A stretch of DNA of 64,000 bases, taken from contig NC_019689.1 of NCBI RefSeq assembly GCF_000317025.1, positions 447,501 through 511,500 of the forward strand, read 5' to 3'. Positions 53,726 through 61,951 of this stretch are shown here, in pieces. The DNA comes from Pleurocapsa sp. PCC 7327 (lineage in GTDB: Bacteria; Cyanobacteriota; Cyanobacteriia; Cyanobacteriales; Microcystaceae). The notes under the pieces were generated by a model that was given only the letters and a program-made list of their open reading frames with translations, was not told the origin of the DNA and did not search any database. Within the stretch, counting starts at the first letter, position 1, and each line of letters opens with the position of its first letter. The translations under genes and the position numbers were made by a program.

Positions 53726-55471
53726 ATGTTATTCCTAAAAAAATTGTCGCACCACTTACAAGATCGTTTTCCTGAAATTTGGGTTTTAATTTTAGTTTTT
53801 ATTATCTTCTATACTTGGATTTATAGCCGAAGTTATCGTTTCCAAAATCCTTTTGTTTTCTTTAAAAGAGCTAATCCCAGTCTGGTTGTTTCTATTAAAT
53901 CGAATTCTACTAACTACTTAAGCATTTTACTTTTCCTGATATTTTTTATAGTTTATATATCTCTCTCATCCTTTATAAGGCAGATTTTGCTTACTATGAT
54001 TGTAATATTTTTACCAGTTATACATTACAAGGAAAAAACTATGGGCCTCCTATTTGGATAGAGAACGGTCGATTTTTTCCGCTTGGACATCAAGAGTGGA
54101 ACCTAATTCGGTTTCTAACCAAATCTCCAGTTGGATATCACGTCTTTCCGATTCTTCAACTTTTAAGCCTAGTAATTGTGCTATTTGTTCTATTAGGTCG
54201 ATTCTCAATCTTCAGTTGTCTGCTAGCCATCTTATTTATCTTAACTATCCCTAGTTTTGTTATATCCTTCTTTTCGCTTCATATCCCCGAACGCAATGTC
54301 ATTTTTTGGTTGTTAGTTTTCCTACTCTGTTTTAAGTGTTTTTTAAAGACTGGTCATCCTCTCTATTTTGGAATAGTTTTAATTGCCACACATTTTGCTC
54401 TCTACTATAAAGAGCCTGTTTTTCTGATTTTTGGCGGTTTTTCTAGTGTTCGTTTAATTTTTTATGCTTGGGTTGAGCGGGGTTGATTAAGGCAGAATTT
54501 CTATAAAACATTTTTTAAACTTTATCAAATAGACTTTGGAATTATAGTTCTCTCATTAATATTTATTCTGCTTTATAGTATGATTAATTTACCATACATG
54601 AATTTTACATATGCAACTAGTCGTGCTATTGGTCTGTAGGCAACCTTGCGTGGCTACATAACATCGAATCCTTTATTAATTATATTTTTAATGACAGTTG
54701 CCACGAAATTTATTTATTTAATTATCTTTAAAAAAATCACCTGATATATTTTGGGATTCTTTGGCAATTGCTGCCATATTATACTTTCTTTTTTATGTCA
54801 AAATAGAGCTATTTAGGTCATATTTTACAGCTCCCATTGATTTAATTTTTAGTTTATATATTATGCGATTTATTCCTTTAACTCTAGGAATAAACAGAGT
54901 TAAAAAAATAGTTATTTTAGCTTTTATTCTATTGTTTCTACACAATACTTATAAGTTTCCAAGGTTAATTTTTTCTCAAAAGAATTTTATTCATGGTAGA
55001 GCGCAGATTGCTCATTTTTTGAAGAACTATGCCTAACAGGATGTTCCCGATCGCGTTACTTTATTTTTTCCTTATGTTAAGAAACAGCCTATTCTTTACT
55101 TTCTCTCTAGTTATTTAGAATATCAAAAACTTCGACTCGCTAAGCTTCAATTCGCTGAATCTACACATGAAACTATTTTTATTCTGAAGAGTCCCCTAAA
55201 ATTTTCTAAGAATAATCTATGCGTTGCTTGGGAACCTGACTACTATTGTTATCACGCAAAAGTTCCTCAAACAGGTGACTTAATTGTAGTTTTGCCAGAG
55301 GACAAGATTTCGCCAGAAGCTTTCAAAGAGTTGCAGCAGCATGAAACTCTCTTGTTTCACTATCAATTTCTTCCTTTTAGCCCTCAGATGGATGCCTACA
55401 TTTTCAGAAAAAAATTAAATATTAATTTTTTCTTAAGAAATCAGCAATTTTATCCAAGCGATCCCTCATAA
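53726..55471 (+). pseudogene. decayed gene for a polytopic membrane protein
   Basis: One long protein can be followed through several frames. It starts MLFLKKLSHHLQDRFPEIW (53726) with two helices, then shifts frame near 53980 into DFAYYDCNIFTSYTLQGKNY and several more helices. It has in-frame stops TGA 54484, TAG 54637 and TAA 55034 and a second frameshift near the A7 run at 54730. A soluble C-terminal part (RVTLFFPYVKKQPILYFLSSY) ends at TAA 55469-55471. The intact protein would be about 580 residues; the layout resembles GT-C-type glycosyltransferases, which is a guess. The region is very AT-rich compared with its neighbours, suggesting transfer from outside. Confidence 0.85.
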
Positions 55472-55480
55472 ACCGAACAA

Positions 55481-55556
55481 CTCTTGTCAATCGCTCATTT
55501 GATATAAGTACTAGATTAAAAAATATAAATTCAATGGGGATCGACATTGACAAGAG
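55481..55556. repeat. 11-bp inverted repeat after the pseudogene
   Basis: CTCTTGTCAAT (55481-55491) and ATTGACAAGAG (55546-55556) are perfect inverted repeats 54 bases apart. Shortly after, TTAGTTA (55614-55620) and TAACTAA (55629-55635) form a 7-bp dyad upstream of the next gene. Either could be a mobile-element end or a regulatory site. Confidence 0.55.
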
Positions 55557-55682
55557 AGATATGACTGGCTAACATATAAAAAGTAATTATCAAGTTTATC
55601 AAAAAAAAACTAATTAGTTACTAAAAAATAACTAATCAACTTCTTTTCAAAATTAGTTGTCACGGAATTAAAAGGTTTTAAA

Positions 55683-55922
55683 ATGACTAAAACTTTACAA
55701 GTCCGCTGCCCAAATTGCGGCAGTCCTGCAAAACGATTTTATTTTTTAAACAACCAAATTACAGAAACTTCCTGTCCGGTTTGCGATTACCTAATGGTGA
55801 ACTGCTCCGTTACGGGTAAAGTGTTAGAGTCCTACGCACCCGGCATTGCCGTGATGGACGCATCGCGATGCACCCCTATACCCACCCCTCCATCTCCGTT
55901 ATCCGTAGCCACTTTTAACTGA
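55683..55922 (+). CDS. small zinc-ribbon protein
   Basis: A 79-residue protein with a zinc ribbon: RCPNCGSPAKR and then SCPVCDYLMVNCS. The C-terminus is a Pro/Ser-rich tail. Such short ribbon proteins are frequent in cyanobacteria and of unknown role. The stop is 7 bases from the stop of converging rlmN. Confidence 0.8.
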   Translation: MTKTLQVRCPNCGSPAKRFYFLNNQITETSCPVCDYLMVNCSVTGKVLESYAPGIAVMDASRCTPIPTPPSPLSVATFN

Positions 55923-55929
55923 AATCGGA

Positions 55930-57048
55930 TTAAACTTTCGATGCCCGCAACTGTCCGCAAGCTGCATCGGCTTCCAATCCGCGAGAGTAGCGAACGCTAA
56001 CGGCAATGCGTTTTTGTCTTAAGATATCCGCAAAGGCTTCGATGCGTTGGCGATCGGGACGCTGATAATCCACTTCTTGAATTGGATTATAGGGAATCAG
56101 ATTGACGTGGGTTTGGAATCCCCGCAGCAGTTTAGCCAACTCTAGCGCGTGTTCCGGTAAGTCGTTTGTGCCTGCTAAAAGAATATATTCAAACGTGACT
56201 CGCCGTCCTGTTATGCGAACGTATTCCCGACAGTCGTCAATGAGATTATCTAGAGTATAGTGCTTGGCACTGGGAATGAGTCGTTCGCGCAACCGTTGGT
56301 TAGAAGCGTGAAGGCTAACCGCCAAGGTCACTTGCAGGTGATGTTGGGCAAGCTGGCGAATTTTGTTGGGGATGCCTACTGTAGAGATAGTTAGCGATCG
56401 CTGTCCGATTCCCACATCCCGATTCAAGCAATGAACCGCAGCAACGACTTCATTCAGATTCAGAAGCGGTTCTCCCATCCCCATAAAAACCCCGTTAGTA
56501 ACCCGTTGCCTAAAGTCTTCTTGTACGGTCAAAACCTGATCGACAATTTCATGAGACTTTAGATTGCGGATGAATCCGCCTTTCCCCGTCGCACAAAAAT
56601 CGCATGCCATCGGACAACCGACTTGAGAAGACACGCAAACGGTAAGGCGTTCTAGGGATTTTGGATTAATTGTCCCCCAGTCTCCTTGTCCCCCAGTCTC
56701 CTTGTCTCCCCCTCTTTTGAAGGTGGGAATGCCTACGGTTTCAATAATCAATCCATCGGCGAGGCGTAGGAGATACTTTCGGGTTTTATCCGAGGCAATG
56801 CTGCGATAATGGATGGTAGAACGATAAATCGGATAATCTGCAAGCGTTTCGCGCCACTGTTTCGGAAAAACGGAGATTTCCCCAAGCGATCGCGCTCCCT
56901 TTTCATATAACCACTGATGGAGTTGCTTGCCGCGATAAGCAGGCTGTCCTCGTTGTTGTACCCATGCGGTTAATTGCTCTAGAGATTTCCCTAACAAAAC
57001 CTCGTTCTTGTCAGTTGCGATCGATTGCTTCTCAAGCTGGATAGTCAT
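55930..57048 (-). CDS. rlmN: 23S rRNA/tRNA adenine-C2 methyltransferase RlmN, with an in-frame repeat insertion
   Basis: A 372-residue radical SAM enzyme that methylates A2503 of 23S rRNA and A37 of some tRNAs. The iron-sulfur motif is C145, C149, C152 (GCPMACDFC), and the second catalytic Cys lies in AACGQLRAS at the C-terminus. Between ETVGIPT and LTVCVSSQ, where relatives have a few residues, there are about 20 extra ones ([16 protein letters not shown]) encoded by a C/T-rich tandem repeat. The insertion keeps the frame, and all catalytic motifs remain, so the enzyme may still work. Confidence 0.95.
   Translation of the reverse strand: MTIQLEKQSIATDKNEVLLGKSLEQLTAWVQQRGQPAYRGKQLHQWLYEKGARSLGEISVFPKQWRETLADYPIYRSTIHYRSIASDKTRKYLLRLADGLIIETVGIPTFKRGGDKETGGQGDWGTINPKSLERLTVCVSSQVGCPMACDFCATGKGGFIRNLKSHEIVDQVLTVQEDFRQRVTNGVFMGMGEPLLNLNEVVAAVHCLNRDVGIGQRSLTISTVGIPNKIRQLAQHHLQVTLAVSLHASNQRLRERLIPSAKHYTLDNLIDDCREYVRITGRRVTFEYILLAGTNDLPEHALELAKLLRGFQTHVNLIPYNPIQEVDYQRPDRQRIEAFADILRQKRIAVSVRYSRGLEADAACGQLRASKV
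56670..56710 (-). repeat. 16-bp tandem repeat inserted inside rlmN
   Basis: TTGTCCCCCAGTCTCC occurs at 56670-56685 and 56686-56701, with a third, partial unit at 56702-56710. It is preceded by ATTAAT. The CCCAGTCTCC and TTAATTGTC elements are shared with intergenic blocks at 52290-52335 and, in reverse, 42857-42895. Confidence 0.9.
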
Positions 57049-57128
57049 AGTTGTCGATGATGCCGAGCAAATACTAATATGCTCCTTATCTATTTTGACT
57101 TAGCCGCGCGATTGTTATTTTTCAACTT

Positions 57129-58727
57129 CTACGTCCAACTAATTGGCACACTGGAAGATAAGTGTAGATTAGAAGTATCGGACATTAGTTTTGTTTCTGC
57201 ATCTAATACCTGCTCCACCTGTTGATAAAGCGCTTCTGCTTGTGCCCAAGAATTGCCGATGCATGTTAATCCTAGCTTGCCAAACTCAGATAAAGCTCCC
57301 ATTAAATGAAACACCGTACCCGTTTTGGTGCTGCTGTCAAAGTGCAGGCGATATTTGGCAATGATATCCATCAAGTCGTGGGGAAGCAATCCTTGATAGT
57401 GGGGCTTTTGTAAATTATCCGAAGCAATATAATATTTTTCCCGGCGGTGTTGGCTGTAGAAGAGACCCGTTGTGTAATCGTAGTTGCCGTTAGTCAGTAA
57501 CCTCAACGTCATAAATGGATGGGTCGTTCCCCCTTTGCGCAGGTTAATTTCAATTGCCTGAATCTCCCATTCCGGAGAATTTCCTGGCTGGCGAACCGCA
57601 ATGAAATCGACCCCGTACCGTTCCATGGCTCCTCTTCTGGCAAGGGCTTGTCCGACTTTCATTCCCAATTCTTGCAAGCGCAACCGATAGGCATCGTTCG
57701 CCGGAAAGCGACAGCCGAGGTAAATTTGACCGTCGGGGCCGCCGAGAATTTGGTCGTGGGTGGAGAGGATTTCTACTTTTCCAGTTGGGTCGATATAGCC
57801 TTGGACGCTGGGCGATCGCTTTTCTTCCCCTTCGATAAACGCCTCCACGATCGCTCCCAATTCGGGAAGGCGGCTGGAAAAGGTAGCCCAGGTTTCATCT
57901 TTGGCTTGAAAACTCAAATTTTCCAGATGCTCGCGCAATACGACTATTCTCTCGGCTTGGGTTGCCCGTCCCGGTGCGACATGTTGAATCGGTCGTAAAT
58001 CGAGTACTGCGTTTCCTTCCCCAGAGAAGCCTTCATTGAGTTTAACAACCATCCGTTTTAATTGCGGCTGGCGTTCCCAGAGTCGCACGGCTTCGATTAC
58101 AAGGTCATCGACCGTCATCACGCACGGACTGCCGTCGGGATGAGGAATCTCGCATTCGGCAAAGATTTCTCGACTGCCGCTTTTTGAACCCCAGTGGAGT
58201 AACTCTGGACTAGAAGCCAGTAGAGGAATTCCCAACTGTAGAGACAGTTCGTATTCCAGCCAAGTTGAGTTGAAGCAAACCATGTAGGATTTTCCGGGAC
58301 GCAGGGCGCGGCGAATGCGTTCGATGAGGCGAGGGCGTTCTAAAATTTTTTGAGTCAGGGGTTTGAAAGAACCATCGTAGGTAGTCAGGAGTAGCAGGCG
58401 ATCGCGAGCATGAGAAAAAGGAATTCCCGGCAGTAGTTGTAGGTAATAATCGATAATCATCGGCGATAAGGGTTGCGCCGTGACGTAAACTAATCGAGTA
58501 TGGGGATTGCGCAGGCGAATGAGAGAAAATAACAGTCGTTCTTCGTAATGAAGAAATCCTGGAATCTTCTGTCCGACCCGTTGGTCGATGCTGAAAGAAG
58601 GAACGACTAAAATATCGCAATCGTCTTGCTCAAAAGTATCCACACTTTGCCAAAGATCGCGCAACTGATTTTGCAATTGCCGAAACCGATCTGTCTGTCT
58701 GGAGACGGCACAATTGTCTATTTGCAT
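57129..58727 (-). CDS. PGM1-like ATP-grasp peptide ligase
   Basis: A 532-residue protein related to PGM1, the ATP-grasp ligase of pheganomycin synthesis. The N-terminal half (about 40-200) has an alpha/beta fold (ILVVPSFSIDQRVGQKIPG). The ATP-grasp part shows VVKLNEGFSGEGNAVLDL (nucleotide-binding Lys), IVEAFIEGEEKRSPSVQ, and AIEINLRKGGTTHP (metal-binding Glu and Asn). It probably joins an amino acid or peptide to a carboxylate using ATP; the substrate is unknown. No peptide precursor or biosynthetic genes are adjacent. Confidence 0.83.
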   Translation of the reverse strand: MQIDNCAVSRQTDRFRQLQNQLRDLWQSVDTFEQDDCDILVVPSFSIDQRVGQKIPGFLHYEERLLFSLIRLRNPHTRLVYVTAQPLSPMIIDYYLQLLPGIPFSHARDRLLLLTTYDGSFKPLTQKILERPRLIERIRRALRPGKSYMVCFNSTWLEYELSLQLGIPLLASSPELLHWGSKSGSREIFAECEIPHPDGSPCVMTVDDLVIEAVRLWERQPQLKRMVVKLNEGFSGEGNAVLDLRPIQHVAPGRATQAERIVVLREHLENLSFQAKDETWATFSSRLPELGAIVEAFIEGEEKRSPSVQGYIDPTGKVEILSTHDQILGGPDGQIYLGCRFPANDAYRLRLQELGMKVGQALARRGAMERYGVDFIAVRQPGNSPEWEIQAIEINLRKGGTTHPFMTLRLLTNGNYDYTTGLFYSQHRREKYYIASDNLQKPHYQGLLPHDLMDIIAKYRLHFDSSTKTGTVFHLMGALSEFGKLGLTCIGNSWAQAEALYQQVEQVLDAETKLMSDTSNLHLSSSVPISWT

Positions 58728-58828
58728 CTTCCCAAATCAAATGCTCTGCTACCCTGCTATCAGCAATCTTAGCCGCAATCTCATCGCATCGACTAACAAG
58801 CATGACTTTTTCTTAACAATAAATCAAG

Positions 58829-59074
58829 AAGGAAAAAGCCTTACACCCAGAGCGGCTGACTAATTGATAATTCGCAATTGATAATTCGCCATTCGCCATT
58901 AAAATCTAAAAAACATTGAATTTCTAGCTAGAATCCATCTCTATTTCCCAATTGCGAATTGCTATAAGATGTTTTGCTTCGCGATCGCGACGCTCAACAT
59001 GACGAAGTGCTTTTCAGGCTCCGCCGCTCACTTGACAGAGTACCTTGCACCTTCTCTACTTTTGGGACAACCTG
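58829..59074 (+). repeat. dispersed repeat (copy 3) with an inserted palindromic unit at 59001-59050
   Basis: Matches 53330-53560 from GGAAAAAG to the ACAACCTG end. After CAACATGAC it carries about 48 extra bases, the unit starting GAAGTGC and ending CTTGCACC, which the other copy lacks. The palindrome here is degenerate (CTCCGCCG against ACAGAG). The repeat ends exactly at the stop of the next gene. The 58728-59074 spacer has no gene. Confidence 0.88.
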
Positions 59075-59596
59075 TTAGAAATTTCCCTCATTTAGCGGAT
59101 CGACTTGTAAACCTGTTCTTCCCGATGGTTCAAAGTGAATTTCACATTGGTTGGGATTCGTATTGAAATTACAAGAATAGATCGCTAAACATTTTTGCTG
59201 GCGATCGAAGACTCTGAGATTGTATTGATAGTCTCTAGCCACTGTCCCGAATTTGTTAACAAAGCGATAGCGATCCATATAATTTAATAACGACCAAAGT
59301 TGTCGATTGACGACTAGATCGATGCGACGTTCCTTAGGATAGGCTATCCAATTGGTAATTAACCTACCGCCAAAGGGATCGAACTGTTCCTTTGCCCACC
59401 ACAGACTGGGAACCGTTAGTGCTTCTTGAGAAATCGTGCGATCGGTAACGACGTTTTTTGTAGTGAGTGGGCTATTTGTCTCTAACAATTCCAAATCCAA
59501 AGGAACCTCACAGGAAATAGGAGAAGGATTTTGTGCCCAAAGGGGTTGGCAGAGAAAGCTTGTTAGAATTGTTAGGATGATGAAACGCGATCGCAT
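59075..59596 (-). CDS. unknown exported protein
   Basis: A 173-residue protein with a signal peptide (MRSRFIILTILTSFLCQPLWAQ, cut after the Ala-Gln). The mature part contains SLWWAKEQFDPFGGRLITNW and RYRFVNKFGTVARDYQYNLRVFD, and two cysteines near CLAIYSCNF. No family is recognised. ATG 59596 is preferred over TTG 59605. The stop codon abuts the dispersed repeat at 58829-59074, so the original C-terminus may have been changed. It follows the Rieske gene on the same strand. Confidence 0.75.
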   Translation of the reverse strand: MRSRFIILTILTSFLCQPLWAQNPSPISCEVPLDLELLETNSPLTTKNVVTDRTISQEALTVPSLWWAKEQFDPFGGRLITNWIAYPKERRIDLVVNRQLWSLLNYMDRYRFVNKFGTVARDYQYNLRVFDRQQKCLAIYSCNFNTNPNQCEIHFEPSGRTGLQVDPLNEGNF

Positions 59597-59628
59597 GTGA
59601 GACAAAATTGCCAGCTCTAGATAGATCG

Positions 59629-60069
59629 TTACATTTTTTTCGCTAGAATTGTATTCCCCTCAAGCTTGGCTTCATAAGCAGTCAAAGGTTCCTCTGCGGG
59701 ACCTTGGACTACTTTCCCGTCAGGCGCAAACTGAGAACCGTGGCAAGGACAGGCAAATAGCTTTTGGTCGGAGTCCCAGCTCACCGTACAGCCAGCATGG
59801 GTGCAAGTAGGATTGACGGCATTAACGTTCTGAGGATCGGACGGATTGCGGATAACTAATATCGATCCTCCAGCAAATTCCTTATTGAGGATTTGACCTT
59901 GTCGATCTAACTCGGCTATTGTACCGACAGGCGCAAACCCGTTGGCACGGGCAGAATTACTAGAAGAATCTGTCTTGGCGTTTTGACCAGAACAAGCCGC
60001 GATCGCGACTGGCAGAGAACTCGCGATCGCGCCAACCCCAACCCAACCTAAAAATTCACGACGATCCAT
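59629..60069 (-). CDS. exported Rieske [2Fe-2S] protein
   Basis: A 146-residue protein. The Tat-like signal (RREFLGWVGVGAIASSLPVAI) ends in a possible lipobox Cys26. The Rieske site is complete: Cys89-x-His91 and Cys107-x2-His110 bind the cluster, and Cys94 and Cys109 would form the disulfide. It lacks the transmembrane-linked context of PetC and is shorter, so it is a separate, soluble or lipid-anchored Rieske protein. GGAAG precedes the ATG. It lies in a run of exported redox genes (59075-61263). Confidence 0.92.
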   Translation of the reverse strand: MDRREFLGWVGVGAIASSLPVAIAACSGQNAKTDSSSNSARANGFAPVGTIAELDRQGQILNKEFAGGSILVIRNPSDPQNVNAVNPTCTHAGCTVSWDSDQKLFACPCHGSQFAPDGKVVQGPAEEPLTAYEAKLEGNTILAKKM

Positions 60070-60098
60070 ATTACTTCCGTTTAATCAATGATAAATTG

Positions 60099-60171
60099 TA
60101 GTGCGGGCAGGATGCCCGCGAGCGAGACGTTTGCGCGGAGCGCAGCGCCCAAAAGGGCGGATTCGCGCTAC
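60099..60171. repeat. GC-rich palindromic intergenic repeat
   Basis: Contains a perfect hairpin GCGGGCA (60103-60109), loop GGA, TGCCCGC (60113-60119), followed by GCGCCC-AAAA-GGGCGG and ending in GCGCTAC, complementary to the opening GTAGTGC. It looks like a small REP/MITE-like unit between the Rieske and rubrerythrin genes. Confidence 0.7.
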
Positions 60172-60237
60172 TCTTGAATTATGTTTGTTTGAGCAGATTT
60201 GAGATCGCTAAGAATTTCCTTGCGCTCACTTTATCTG

Positions 60238-60918
60238 TTATACTGGCTTTTTAACGCCATCAACGGTGCAATTGGTCTCGTTTGCATTCATTGCCGTCTG
60301 CCCAGACACCGAACAGACGTATAATTGTTTCGGTTCTTTCCAGGCATCAAGATTATTTAACGCTTCAGTGTAGAGTTTGGCGTGTCCGGCTTCAGCATTT
60401 TTGGCATAGGTAAAGGTCTGGACAGCGTTTTTCTTTCCCTTAGCGTTTGCCTCTTTAATGAAATCGGGGTACATCGTATCGCGTTCGTAAGATTCCCCCT
60501 TAATTGCATGTTGTAAGTTTTCTTGAGTGAATTTAACCTCCGGCGTGGCAATTGTATTTTGAGGAGTCCCTCCCATTTCTTTAATTACCTTGGCATGATT
60601 TTCCCTATGAATTTCTTCAGCCCGCGCTGCCGCCCGGAAGAGACTAGCGACTCCTTTATAGCCTTCCTCATCTGCCTTTTTCGCATAATCTAGATATATT
60701 ACGTGGGCATTAGACTCGCCATTGTAAGCTATCTCTAGGTTCTTAAGCGTTGGCGATTGGGCTTTGGTGGCAAGTTGTTCCTCTGACTGGGTTGGTTCGA
60801 CTTTAGCCGATGGCGTAGTTGGCGCGCAGCCCGCGAGTACCAGCATGCCTAGTGCAGCAGCAGACGTAAAGATAGCAGTTTTCTTAGCCATGTAGCGGAT
60901 TTTTAGCGTAGGATTCAT
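60238..60918 (-). CDS. exported rubrerythrin-family lipoprotein with degenerate rubredoxin tail
   Basis: A 226-residue protein. The signal ends in a lipobox LVLAGC (Cys31). The ferritin-like four-helix domain (about 55-190) has the di-iron ligands: EIAYNGESNAHVIYL, ARAEEIHRENHAKV, ESYERDTMYPDF and NAEAGHAKLY. The C-terminal rubredoxin-like part keeps only one Cys of each pair (VCSVSG and NCTVDG instead of CxxC), so it probably cannot bind iron. GGAG precedes the ATG at 60918. A peroxide-scavenging role outside the membrane is likely but unproven. Confidence 0.9.
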   Translation of the reverse strand: MNPTLKIRYMAKKTAIFTSAAALGMLVLAGCAPTTPSAKVEPTQSEEQLATKAQSPTLKNLEIAYNGESNAHVIYLDYAKKADEEGYKGVASLFRAAARAEEIHRENHAKVIKEMGGTPQNTIATPEVKFTQENLQHAIKGESYERDTMYPDFIKEANAKGKKNAVQTFTYAKNAEAGHAKLYTEALNNLDAWKEPKQLYVCSVSGQTAMNANETNCTVDGVKKPV

Positions 60919-60975
60919 TAAAGGCTCCTTAAAAAGCTAATGGGAAAAAAAGTTATTAAAAAATCGGATTTTTGA

Positions 60976-61263
60976 TTAGCGATCGCCCGTACTTTTGGGT
61001 TGAGATCGTTTCTTAAATAATCCCGTCATACTCAAACCCGTGACGATTAAACCCGCTAATCCCAAGCCATTTAGAATTGGGTAGATCGATTCCAGTCCCA
61101 GAATGTCAAGGGTATGAAGTCTCAGAAGAAATCCGCCAATCTCCTCTTGCCCCAACCACTCATCGAAAATGATATAGCCCATTCCCGTAATGACGGTCAG
61201 AATTAAAGGCGCAAAAACCGCGATCGCGATATAACGATGATATTTACGAAAGGAACGGATCAT
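60976..61263 (-). CDS. PepSY-TM-like small membrane protein
   Basis: A 95-residue protein with two membrane helices (about 10-35 and 60-82) and a basic N-terminus. The opening FRKYHRYIAIAVFAPLILTVITGMGY is like the first helix of PepSY-TM proteins. AGAGGT precedes the ATG. It is followed after 57 bases by the rubrerythrin gene and then by the Rieske gene, which suggests a membrane redox unit. Confidence 0.75.
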   Translation of the reverse strand: MIRSFRKYHRYIAIAVFAPLILTVITGMGYIIFDEWLGQEEIGGFLLRLHTLDILGLESIYPILNGLGLAGLIVTGLSMTGLFKKRSQPKSTGDR

Positions 61264-61429
61264 AAGAGTACCTCTGTAAAAACAGTAATGATTTCTTAAC
61301 TAATCTGACCTTCAAACCTTGACATCTTTTAGTTAATAAGTTAATTAGCAAAGGTAAAGAAATCAGGTCGATTTAAAAGATTCCCAAAAATTGCTTAACC
61401 ATCATCTTGCAGCAGTTGCATCAACCGCC

Positions 61430-61476
61430 GGGGAATCAATTCCTCGTCTCATATACCAAGTCCATTGAAATGGACT
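61430..61476. repeat. two adjacent hairpins, remnant of a repeat or MITE
   Basis: GGGGAAT (61430-61436) pairs with ATTCCTC (61439-61445; one G-U), and AGTCCATT (61459-61466) pairs with AATGGACT (61469-61476), both with two-base spacers. A terminal repeat like that of the element at 29240 lies downstream at 61529-61543. The 61264-61543 spacer has no gene. Confidence 0.5.
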
Positions 61477-61528
61477 CAGATCCTTATCCAGAGAACATCG
61501 CTGACTGACCTGACGGACTGTTGAGAAT

Positions 61529-61543
61529 GGTGCAAGATCTTAG
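61529..61543 (+). mobile_element. solitary end of the MITE-like element family
   Basis: GGTGCAAGATCTTAG with upstream GTTGAGAAT matches the reverse complement of the left end of the element at 29240 (about 27 of 29 positions over 61520-61548). It abuts the truncated vapC-like frame; no matching second end was found. Confidence 0.6.
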
Positions 61544-61711
61544 TTAAACTACTGGCAGGCGCACTTTGAAGCAACTGCCAACCCCCAATTGGCTAATGTT
61601 GGTAATGAAACATTGTTCGCCACCCCGAATCAGTTGACTGGCTTGTTTCCATTGGGTTTCATCGTCCCTGGTGAGATAGCGAACGATAATATTCGTATCT
61701 AGTCCAATCAT
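61544..61711 (-). pseudogene. truncated PIN-domain toxin (VapC-like)
   Basis: A 55-residue frame beginning MIGLDTNIIVRYLTRDDETQW, the start of VapC PIN ribonucleases with the first catalytic Asp. Homology appears to end after FITNI (about residue 39), and a foreign tail follows to a stop directly next to a mobile-element end. The later catalytic acidic residues are missing, so it should be inactive. Its ATG overlaps the stop of the antitoxin remnant (ATGA). Confidence 0.82.
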
Positions 61712-61951
61712 AGGCTTGCTCCCTGTCGGATTGCTTTCTCCATATCCTCTAGGGTAGCTGCTTTCATGTCAGGGCGAAGGAGTATGCCCGATAGGGTTTC
61801 CACAGGAACGTTGAGAGGAATGACTTTGACTTGACCGTCTCGCTCGCTCGATTACGAAATCAACCTTGCTGCCAGTTTCTAGTTTTAGATAGTCTCGGAT
61901 TTCTTTGGGAATTGTGACCTACCCTTTGCTGGTGATGGTTGCGCTAGCCAT
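61708..61951 (-). pseudogene. broken AbrB/SpoVT-type antitoxin (VapB-like)
   Basis: Starts MASATITSKG and continues VTIPKEIRDYLKLETGSKVDFVIE, the swapped-hairpin DNA-binding fold, but the codon after Gly10 is TAG (61919-61921) where relatives have Gln. A second lesion, a GAGC duplication near 61850, shifts the frame; the other frame then reads DGQVKVIPLNVPVETLSGIL to the expected end. Both lesions make it inactive. It precedes the truncated toxin in the usual order. Confidence 0.88.
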
